Shown here in pieces: positions 6,216 through 12,039 of a stretch of 12,039 nt of DNA. This stretch comes from Lysobacteraceae bacterium UBA6001 (GTDB taxonomy: Bacteria > Pseudomonadota > Gammaproteobacteria > Xanthomonadales > Xanthomonadaceae). The translations under genes were made by a program, and so were the position numbers. The DNA lies in NCBI GenBank assembly GCA_002429615.1, contig DJAN01000199.1, forward strand, positions 1 to 12,039, in the 5' to 3' direction. Below the pieces are notes generated by a model, which was given only the letters and a program-made list of their open reading frames with translations, was not told the origin of the DNA and searched no databases. Positions within the stretch are counted from its first letter, which is position 1, and each line of letters begins with the position of its first letter.

Positions 6216-8423
6216 ATGGCATCGCCGCATCCCTCCGCGCTCCGTACCTGGTGGGCCGCCCGCCCACGCTGGCTGCGCCGCCTGCTGTGGACGCTGGTCG
6301 GCGTGTACCTGGCCTACCTGCTGCTGGCCAATCTCTTCCTCAACACGCCGCTCGGCCCGTGGGCCGCGAACCGCAAGCCAGAGAAGTTCACCGCGCAATG
6401 GGGCACGGCGCTCAGCTGGTGGCCGGGCTACGTGAAAGTCTGGGACGTGCGCCTGCAGGGCCACGTCATGCACACGCGCTGGGAAGTGCACGCCGGCCGC
6501 GCGCAAGGTCATCTGGCGTTGTTGCCGCTGCTGCATCGCGAAGTGCGCGTGCCGCTGGTGGTGGCCGATGAGGTGAGTGGCGGTGCGCACCGCGATCCCG
6601 GCCCGCCCATCGTGCCGCCCACGTTCGACCCGAAGGCCAAACCCGGCTGGGTGCTGCGCTTCGACCGCATCGTCAGTGACAGCGTGCGCGATGGCTACTT
6701 CGGCGACCTGCACCTGCAGGGCGATGGCCGCGCCGAGGCCGGCTTCAGCAAACAGATGCGGGGCGGCGCGATGGCGATGACACCTTCGCAGGCGCACTTC
6801 GCGCACGCCACGCTGCACCAGGGTGACCAGGTGCTGCTGCATGACGCGCGCATCGATGCCGATTTCAGCCTCGATCCGCACCGTCGCGACCAGGCGGCCG
6901 GCGTCGACAAGCTGCTCAAGCTCGATGCGCACCTGCGCATGCAGGGCAGCACCGCCGCGCTGTCCCTGCAGCGCGACGACGGGGGGCGCCCGGTGCTGCG
7001 CGCCGCGCCGGGGCAGGGCAAGGCCGATATCGACCTGCACTGGCTGCGTGGCGAGCTCGCCGCCGGCGGCCGGCTGGACTGGCGCGCGCCGCTGGTGGGC
7101 ACGCGCCTGGATGGCCAGCCGCTACAGGGTGAGGCGCGCATGGATGTACGCGTGGACCAGGACATCGTGGTGCACGCGCTGATGCCCGAGCAGCCCGGCG
7201 CCAACCTCAAGCTCGACGCCGACCTGCGCGTGCAGGGCCGGCGTATCCCGCTGCACGACTTCACCACCCTGGTGCCGCGCGCCAACGGCCACGTGCTGAT
7301 GCAATGGCGCTTCCCGTCGCTGGGCTGGATCACCGCGATGTTCCCGCAGGCGCAGTGGCTGCAGCTCAGCGGCGAGGGCCTGGTGGATGCCGACGTGCAG
7401 GTGCGTGCCGGCCAGCTCGCGCCCGGCAGCCGTATCAGCGTGCCGGAGGCCAGCGCCAGCGCGGAGGTGATGGGGCACCACATCGAAGGCCAGGCCAAGG
7501 CCGACCTGCGCGTGGACGGCGAGGCCGGTGCGCTGGTCCCCGCGCTGGACCTGCAGATGCAGCGCTTCGTCATCGCCGACGAGAGCCGTCGTCCCTTCGT
7601 CGAGGGGGAGCAGTTGCGGCTGGACCTGCGCGCTGGCGCCGGCGAGCGCACCGTGGCCGGCCTCAAGCAGACCGCCAGCGCGCACCTGGTGTTCCGTGAC
7701 GCGCGCGTGCCCGACCTGCGCGCGTACAACCGGTTCCTGCCCGAAGGGCAGCTGCGTTTCGAGGGCGGCAACGGCACGCTGAGCGGCGACGTGCAGGTCG
7801 CGCCGGGCGGCACCATTTCCGAAGGCCGCCTGCAGGTGGCCGCGCGCGGTGCGCGCGTGCAGGCCGCGGGGATCGCGCTGCGCACCGACCTGGACGCGGA
7901 CCTGCGCCTGCGCCAGGCGGACCTGCGCGGGCAGAACTTCACCCTGGATACCAGCACGGTGGGGCTGCGCAACACCAGCTTCACCGGGCCGGATGGCCAG
8001 CCGCACAGCGGCTGGTGGGCGAGCGTGGTGCTGCCCAGGGCGCGCATGGACTGGACGCGCCCGATCAGCCTGGACGCCGATGCGCGGGTGAAGGTGCGCG
8101 ACCTGGGCTTCCTGCTGGCGCTGTATTCGCAGAAGCGGGATTTCCCGAACTGGATCGGCAAGGTGGTCGATGCGGGACAGACGCAGGTGAGCGGGCGGAT
8201 CTTCTGGCACGGCGACGAGCTGGTGCTGGACCGGATGCAGGCGGGGAATGATCGCTTCACCGTGCTGGCGCGGTTGAAGCTGCATGGCGGGCGCCGCGAG
8301 GGCGACCTGTTCGCCAACTGGGGCGTGCTGAGCGCGGCGCTGGAAACCGAGGGTGGGCAGCGTGACTGGCACCTGATCCGTGCGCGGCAGTGGTATGACG
8401 CGCAGCCGGCGTTGCTGCGGTGA
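6216..8423 (+). CDS. AsmA-like membrane-anchored periplasmic protein, paralog 1
   Basis: A 735-residue protein I recognise only by its build. A short basic N-terminus (residues 16-22) is followed by one membrane segment at about 23-42, with no signal cleavage site, so the bulk should be in the periplasm. A conserved block follows: NLFLNTPLGPWAANRKPEKF, then ALSWWPG at 65-71. The remainder is a long run of alternating beta-strand-like segments rich in DADLR, GEGLVDADVQ and ARVPDLRAYNR text, ending WYDAQPALLR. This resembles AsmA/YdbH/TamB-type proteins, which bridge the envelope and move phospholipids, but I see no motif that proves membership. GGAG at 6203-6206 sets the ATG at 6216. A TTG at 6192 is a weaker alternative. 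The neighbouring gene at 8844 is a full-length paralog, collinear throughout and with more than half of its residues identical by eye. Confidence 0.85.
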   Translation: MASPHPSALRTWWAARPRWLRRLLWTLVGVYLAYLLLANLFLNTPLGPWAANRKPEKFTAQWGTALSWWPGYVKVWDVRLQGHVMHTRWEVHAGRAQGHLALLPLLHREVRVPLVVADEVSGGAHRDPGPPIVPPTFDPKAKPGWVLRFDRIVSDSVRDGYFGDLHLQGDGRAEAGFSKQMRGGAMAMTPSQAHFAHATLHQGDQVLLHDARIDADFSLDPHRRDQAAGVDKLLKLDAHLRMQGSTAALSLQRDDGGRPVLRAAPGQGKADIDLHWLRGELAAGGRLDWRAPLVGTRLDGQPLQGEARMDVRVDQDIVVHALMPEQPGANLKLDADLRVQGRRIPLHDFTTLVPRANGHVLMQWRFPSLGWITAMFPQAQWLQLSGEGLVDADVQVRAGQLAPGSRISVPEASASAEVMGHHIEGQAKADLRVDGEAGALVPALDLQMQRFVIADESRRPFVEGEQLRLDLRAGAGERTVAGLKQTASAHLVFRDARVPDLRAYNRFLPEGQLRFEGGNGTLSGDVQVAPGGTISEGRLQVAARGARVQAAGIALRTDLDADLRLRQADLRGQNFTLDTSTVGLRNTSFTGPDGQPHSGWWASVVLPRARMDWTRPISLDADARVKVRDLGFLLALYSQKRDFPNWIGKVVDAGQTQVSGRIFWHGDELVLDRMQAGNDRFTVLARLKLHGGRREGDLFANWGVLSAALETEGGQRDWHLIRARQWYDAQPALLR

Positions 8424-8518
8424 GGGAGGGGGCTGGGCGGCGGGGTTGCTGGTTTTGTGCGACCTCTGGCCTTTGACCCGGCCTCCAAGCTTCCACCTCC
8501 CACCCCCACCTTCCATAT

Positions 8519-8539
8519 CCCACGTCCCACGTCCCACGT
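8519..8539. repeat. 7-bp tandem repeat CCCACGT, three copies
   Basis: CCCACGT occurs three times in perfect tandem, directly before REP pair 2. The bases just upstream (CCATAT, CCCACC) look like decayed versions of the same unit. Such short arrays often vary in copy number by replication slippage. Confidence 0.85.
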
Positions 8540-8540
8540 C

Positions 8541-8643
8541 CTTTTGTAGGAGCGGCTTCAGCCGCGACCGTGGCCCATGTCCTCCAGGAAGGTTCCCGCA
8601 GGCCGACACCGCACGGTCGCGGCTGAAGCCGCTCCTACAAAAG
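8541..8643. repeat. Inverted REP pair 2 (BIME-like)
   Basis: Two perfect 32-bp inverted arms (8541-8572 and 8612-8643) flank a 39-bp centre. The arms share a 26-bp core beginning TGTAGGAGCGGCTTCAGCCG with REP pair 1. The reverse complement of this centre aligns with the centre of pair 1, 24 of 29 bases matching over the best stretch, with CTTCCTGGAG shared. The whole unit is therefore present in opposite orientation. The outer ends are CTTTT and AAAAG. The structure could form a very stable hairpin between the two paralogs. Confidence 0.9.
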
Positions 8644-8702
8644 AGCGGATAAAGAAACGGCGGATAAAGAAAGAGCGAATAAAGAAAGAGCGAATAAAGA
8701 AC
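8643..8702. repeat. 15-bp tandem repeat, four copies
   Basis: Four units of about GAGCGAATAAAGAAA: 8643-8657, 8658-8672, 8673-8687 and 8688-8702, differing at one to three positions. The purine-rich, A-rich composition stands out in this GC-rich window. The first unit starts at the last base of REP pair 2. A fifth partial unit (GAATGAG) may follow. Confidence 0.88.
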
Positions 8703-8722
8703 GAATGAGGGGAGATGGAGAT

Positions 8723-8754
8723 CGCGACACCGCGACACCGCGACACCGCGATAT
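8723..8754. repeat. 8-bp tandem repeat CGCGACAC, three copies plus a partial
   Basis: CGCGACAC occurs at 8723-8730, 8731-8738 and 8739-8746, followed by CGCGATAT at 8747-8754. It lies 20 bp after the 15-bp array and shares no sequence with it, so it is an independent repeat. Confidence 0.85.
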
Positions 8755-8843
8755 CCCCACGCGCCAGCCCCACCCTGACACCAGCACCACAGCCTCCTCC
8801 CTAGCATCCTCGGCCACGCCCCTGCCGATGGATCGCCCCGCGC

Positions 8844-11060
8844 ATGCCCCTCCGCTCCCTGCGGCCCCGATGGAACGCCCTGCCGCGATGGCTGCGCTGG
8901 CCGCTGCTGGCCCTGCTCGGCGGCTACCTGCTCTATCTCCTGGCCGCCAACCTCTTCCTCAACACCGGCCTGGCCCCCTGGGCGATCAACCGCAAGCCCG
9001 AACGCTTCACGCTGCACTGGGACCACGCCGTGAGCTGGTGGCCGGGCCGCGTCGACGTGCATGGCGCACGCCTGCGCGGCCATGTGATGCACACCCGCTG
9101 GCACATCGACGCGGCGCGCGCCCGCGGCGACATCCAGCTGCTGGCCCTGCTGCGCCGGGAAGTGCACATGCCCTTCATCGAGGCCGACGAGGTCACCGGC
9201 GGCACCCGCCGCGACGACGGCCCGCCGATGCAGCCGCAGACACCGGTCCCCGGCCACCCGGGCTGGCAGCTGCGCTTCGACCGCATCCACAGCGACAGCG
9301 TGCGCGGTGGCCAGATCGGCGCCCTGCGCCTGGAAGGCAACGGCAGCGCACAGGTCGCCTTCTCCAAGCAGCTGCGCAGCGGGCCGATGCAGCTGCATCC
9401 GTCCTGGGCGCACTTCGGGCAGGCACGCATCTCCGTCGATGGCCACGAGTGGCTGCGCGAGGGTCGCTTCGACGCCGACTTCGCCATCGATCCGCACACC
9501 CGCGCGCAGGCGCAGGGCTGGGCCAAGCTCGACAAGACCGTCGTGCACCTGCGCCTGCTCGGCCATACCGCCGGGCTGGTACTGCAGCGCGACGCGCGCG
9601 GCCGGCCGGTATTCCGCGCGAGCAGCGGCACCGGCAAGATCGACATCGACGCGGACTGGCGGCGTGGCGAACTGGCGCGCGGCAGCCGCATGCAGTGGAC
9701 CGCCCCGCTGCTGGGCCTTGATCCTGCCGGGCAACCGTTACCCGGCGAACTCGATGTTCGCCTCGACGTCGACCAGGACCTGCACGTGCTGGCGAAAGTC
9801 CCCGGCACCGCCGCCGACGCGCTGTGGCTCGATGCCGACCTGCGCTTCAACGGGCGCCGCATCCCGGTGCGCGATTTCGCCAGCCTGATCCCGCGTGCCT
9901 CCGGCCACCTGCAGGGGCGTTGGCGCTTCGCCTCGCTGGACTGGATCACCGGCCTGTTCCCGCGCGCGAAGTGGCTGCAGCTGCGTGGCGAGGGCACCGT
10001 CGATGCCGACGCGCAGGTGCGTGCCGGCCAGCTCGCACCGGGCAGCCATGTGCGCGTGCCGGAAGTGGATGCCAGCGCGCAGGTCATGGCCACCCGATTC
10101 CAGGGCAGCGCCAGTGCCGACCTGCACGTCGAAGCCGGCGACGACGGCACCCAGCTGCCGACGTTGGCGATGCAGATGCAGCGCTTCGTGGTCACCGCGC
10201 TCGACACCCCGGACACGCCGTACATCGAAGGCAACGACCTGCAGCTCACGCTGCGCACGTTGCCAGGCAAGCCCAGCGTCCCGCACCTGCGCGACACCAC
10301 CCGCGGCCACCTCGTGTTCCATGACGCGCGCGTGCCGGACCTGCGCGCCTACAACCGCTATCTGCCGCAGCAGCAGTTGCGGTTCGAAGGGGGCAGCGGT
10401 CGCGCCAGCGGCGACCTGCAGCTGTTGCCAGGTGGCGATATCGGCGAAGGCAACGTGCAGGTGCAGGCACAGGCGGCGCGGTTGAGCGCCGGCGGCGTGG
10501 CACTCACTGGCGATGTCGCCGCCAACCTGCAGCTGCGCCATGGCGACCTGAAGGCGCGCAACTTCAGCCTGGACACCAGCGTGATCGAACTGCGCAACGT
10601 CAGCTTCATCGGCAACGACGGGCGCGAACATGGCCAGTGGTGGGCGAAGGCGGTGATCGACCGTGGCCAGACCGACTGGACGCCGCCGGTGCTGTTCGAT
10701 GCGAACGTGCAGCTGGACATGCGCGATGTCGGCTTCCTGATGGCGCTGTATGCGCAGAAGCGCGATTTCCCGAAGTGGATCGACAACTTGGTCGATGCAG
10801 GGGAGACCAGGATGGCCGGCCGCGTGCGTTGGCAGGATGACCAGCTGTGGCTCGACCATCTGCAGGCCAGCAACGAACGTTTCGACGTGCTCGCCCGGCT
10901 GCGCCTGCACGACAAGCGCCAGGACGGTAGCCTGTACGCGAAGTGGGGTCTGCTCAGCGCCGCGCTCGAACTGCGCGACGGCCAGCGCCAATGGCATCTG
11001 CTGAATTCGCGCGCCTGGTATGACGCCCAGCCGGCCCTGCTGGCAGACCCCCCGGAATAG
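8844..11060 (+). CDS. AsmA-like membrane-anchored periplasmic protein, paralog 2
   Basis: A 738-residue paralog of the gene at 6216. The layout is the same: basic N-terminus, one membrane segment at about 20-39, then NLFLNTGLAPWAINRKPERF, AVSWWPG (62-68), GHVMHTRW, and a long beta-rich body. The C-terminal blocks FLMALYAQKRDFPKWID, LQASNERFDVLARLRLHD and WYDAQPALL match paralog 1 nearly word for word. The tail LADPPE is extra. Differences are spread evenly, which suggests an old duplication kept under selection. Only a weak ribosome-binding site is present (GGAT at 8830-8833, 10 bases before the ATG). Function in envelope lipid transport is inferred from shape alone. A strong terminator follows at 11172. 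Tandem order without a terminator between them allows co-expression. Confidence 0.85.
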   Translation: MPLRSLRPRWNALPRWLRWPLLALLGGYLLYLLAANLFLNTGLAPWAINRKPERFTLHWDHAVSWWPGRVDVHGARLRGHVMHTRWHIDAARARGDIQLLALLRREVHMPFIEADEVTGGTRRDDGPPMQPQTPVPGHPGWQLRFDRIHSDSVRGGQIGALRLEGNGSAQVAFSKQLRSGPMQLHPSWAHFGQARISVDGHEWLREGRFDADFAIDPHTRAQAQGWAKLDKTVVHLRLLGHTAGLVLQRDARGRPVFRASSGTGKIDIDADWRRGELARGSRMQWTAPLLGLDPAGQPLPGELDVRLDVDQDLHVLAKVPGTAADALWLDADLRFNGRRIPVRDFASLIPRASGHLQGRWRFASLDWITGLFPRAKWLQLRGEGTVDADAQVRAGQLAPGSHVRVPEVDASAQVMATRFQGSASADLHVEAGDDGTQLPTLAMQMQRFVVTALDTPDTPYIEGNDLQLTLRTLPGKPSVPHLRDTTRGHLVFHDARVPDLRAYNRYLPQQQLRFEGGSGRASGDLQLLPGGDIGEGNVQVQAQAARLSAGGVALTGDVAANLQLRHGDLKARNFSLDTSVIELRNVSFIGNDGREHGQWWAKAVIDRGQTDWTPPVLFDANVQLDMRDVGFLMALYAQKRDFPKWIDNLVDAGETRMAGRVRWQDDQLWLDHLQASNERFDVLARLRLHDKRQDGSLYAKWGLLSAALELRDGQRQWHLLNSRAWYDAQPALLADPPE

Positions 11061-11171
11061 CTGAATACGTGGGATCCCTGTACTGCCAAGTATTGTTTTG
11101 CAGTGCAGCGTGCAAGCCGGAAAATATCTGCGCACTATGGTCCCGCATCCCGACGTGGGGGAGGGAGCAAG

Positions 11172-11205
11172 GCCCGCTGGCAGTTCGCTGCAAGCGGGCT
11201 TTTTT
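11172..11205 (+). terminator. Intrinsic terminator with TTCG tetraloop
   Basis: GCCCGCT (11172-11178) pairs with AGCGGGC (11193-11199). Inside, after a single G-A mismatch, GCAG (11180-11183) pairs with CTGC (11188-11191) around TTCG, an exceptionally stable RNA loop. Six T follow at 11200-11205. It lies 111 bp after paralog 2 and 35 bp before glnE. It should end the paralog transcript, or a small RNA from the stretch before it. Confidence 0.93.
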
Positions 11206-11206
11206 A

Positions 11207-11234
11207 TTGCCTGCGCGTTGGCGGATGCCACAAT
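11207..11234 (+). promoter_or_regulatory. Candidate glnE promoter
   Basis: TTGCCT (11207-11212) and CACAAT (11229-11234) are 16 bp apart, each matching the sigma70 boxes at four of six positions. The -10 ends six bases before the glnE ATG, so the transcript would start at the A of the start codon. The position just after a terminator fits a fresh promoter. Confidence 0.4.
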
Positions 11235-11240
11235 CGGCGC

Positions 11241-12039
11241 ATGCTGCCACCCGATTCGATGTCCCCCGCCTTGCACGCCCACCTCGAACGCTGCCTGGCC
11301 CGCCTGCGCGCGGCCTGGCCGGCCCAGACGCCCTGGCCCGCCGATGCGTTCGAGACCCGCCTGGCCCGCGTGGCGTTGGCCAGCGACTTCTTCGTCGACA
11401 CGGCGGCGCGCCAGCCCACGCTGCTGCTGCACCTGGCCGCGTCGGCGGAAGCCGATGCGCTGCCGGAACCGGTGCTGTCCGCCGACGCCCCGGATGAATG
11501 GCCGGCCCAGCTGCGCCGTTACCGCACCGCCGAATCGGCGCGGCTGGTCTGGCGCGACGTACTCGGGCTGGACCCGGTGGAAGCCACGCTGGCCGGCAGC
11601 ACCGCGCTGGCCGAGCGCTGCCTGTGCCTGGCGCTGAATGCGCTGGCACAGCAGTTCGCCCAGCGCCATGGCGAGGTGCGCGCCGACGATGGCAGCGTGC
11701 AGCACCTGGTGGTGTTCGGGCTGGGCAAGCTCGGCGGCGGCGAACTGAATTTCTCGTCGGACATCGACCTGGTCTATGCCTACCCGCAGGCCGGTGAGTC
11801 CGACGGCGCACGCCCGCTCGCCGCGGAAACCTATTTCGCCCGGCTTGGCCAGCAGCTCGCCCGACTGCTCGACGAGACCACCGCCGATGGCTTCAGCCAT
11901 CGCGTCGACCTGCGGCTGCGTCCGTTCGGCGGCGCGGGCCGCGTGGCACTGTCGTTCGCCGGCATGGACCAGTATTTCCAGCGCGAAGGGCGTGACTGGG
12001 AACGCTATGCATGGCTGAAGGCGCGCACCGTCGCGGGCG
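11241..12039 (+). CDS. glnE: Glutamine synthetase adenylyltransferase/adenylyl-removing enzyme, N-terminal part (cut by window edge)
   Basis: GlnE adds AMP to, and removes it from, a tyrosine of glutamine synthetase, under control of PII and glutamine, so nitrogen status sets enzyme activity. The first 266 codons are visible of a family length of about 940. They cover the N-terminal nucleotidyltransferase domain, which in E. coli carries the AMP-removing activity: [18 protein letters not shown] at 160-177 with metal-binding D174 and D176, [10 protein letters not shown] at 221-230, and [18 protein letters not shown] at 245-262. The frame is open to the window end. I chose ATG 11241. ATG 11259, in frame, would remove six residues, and neither has a clear ribosome-binding site. 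The -10-like box placement suggests a leaderless message starting at 11241. The gene is separated from the paralog pair by a terminator. Confidence 0.95.
   Translation, partial: MLPPDSMSPALHAHLERCLARLRAAWPAQTPWPADAFETRLARVALASDFFVDTAARQPTLLLHLAASAEADALPEPVLSADAPDEWPAQLRRYRTAESARLVWRDVLGLDPVEATLAGSTALAERCLCLALNALAQQFAQRHGEVRADDGSVQHLVVFGLGKLGGGELNFSSDIDLVYAYPQAGESDGARPLAAETYFARLGQQLARLLDETTADGFSHRVDLRLRPFGGAGRVALSFAGMDQYFQREGRDWERYAWLKARTVAG

Larger units (their letters stand above)
8424..8843. other. Gene-free spacer between the two AsmA-like paralogs
   Basis: This 420-bp stretch has no credible gene. In order it holds a G-rich start (8424-8446), a pyrimidine-rich segment (8480-8518), a 7-bp tandem repeat, a large REP pair, a 15-bp tandem repeat, an 8-bp tandem repeat, and about 90 bp of ordinary sequence before the second paralog. 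That last part includes CTGACA (8775-8780) and TAGCAT (8802-8807), 21 bp apart, too far for a normal promoter. No terminator with a T-run follows the first paralog, so read-through into the second is possible. Confidence 0.7.

Noticed and set aside
8643..8754. CRISPR-like array
   Set aside because: The 15-bp and 8-bp units are directly adjacent with no spacers, and no cas gene is present.
8558..8817. Small minus-strand frames reading FFIRSFFIRS or ALSLFALSL
   Set aside because: The pattern is only the translation of the 15-bp tandem repeat; there is no start signal or family match.
7122..9734. 870-codon open frame on the minus strand (and similar long minus-strand frames at 1349-3154, 6695-8530 and 9738-11900)
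   Set aside because: These lie opposite strongly coding plus-strand genes. They arise because high GC at third codon positions removes stops from the complementary frame. The 870-codon one even runs through the repeat region, and its text is low-complexity His/Arg/Gln/Ala.

Overview
This is a GC-rich window (roughly two thirds G+C by eye) whose gene content and order (cutA-dsbD divergent from groES-groEL, then an AroG-type DAHP synthase, a succinyl-CoA:acetate CoA-transferase and glnE) fit a gammaproteobacterium of the family Xanthomonadaceae (Xanthomonas, Stenotrophomonas, Lysobacter, Luteimonas and relatives). Support comes from a groESL operon with both a sigma32-like promoter and a CIRCE operator, and from TGTAGGAGCGGCTTCAGCCG-type REP palindromes, which are common in these genomes and in Pseudomonas. 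I cannot assign a genus.

Layout. 1-823 (minus): the start of dsbD (cut by the window edge) and cutA, almost touching, probably one operon. 824-1027: divergent control region with a sigma32-like promoter, an odd hairpin plus T-run, and a CIRCE operator lying on a sigma70-like promoter. 1028-3083: groES, groEL and a strong terminator. 3116-3290: a transcription attenuator with a 27-residue leader peptide carrying seven aromatic residues in eight positions. It controls aroG (3338-4408), the first enzyme of aromatic amino-acid synthesis. 4417-4509: an inverted REP pair filling the gap between the convergent stops of aroG and the CoA-transferase gene (4521-6038, minus). 6216-8423 and 8844-11060: two tandem paralogous genes for large proteins with one N-terminal membrane anchor and a long beta-rich, AsmA-like body. 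The 420 bp between them hold no gene but four repeat structures, including a second REP pair. 11172-11205: a terminator capped by a TTCG tetraloop. 11241-12039: the first 266 codons of glnE, cut by the window edge.

How the parts work together. The chaperonin operon looks doubly controlled, by HrcA repression of a housekeeping promoter and by a heat-shock promoter. aroG looks doubly controlled too: the leader peptide senses charged tRNAs for Phe, Tyr and Trp, while the enzyme keeps the residues that bind feedback phenylalanine in E. coli AroG. Three reading frames (cutA, the aroG leader and glnE) have a -10-like box so close to the start codon that the mRNA may begin at or next to the ATG, so leaderless translation is possible.

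The clearest result of the hunt is the aromatic attenuator before aroG, with its complete set of competing RNA helices. Second are the tandem AsmA-like paralogs with their repeat-filled spacer, and the two REP pairs that share a related 39-bp centre in opposite orientation. I found no mobile-element gene, CRISPR array, tRNA or rRNA.
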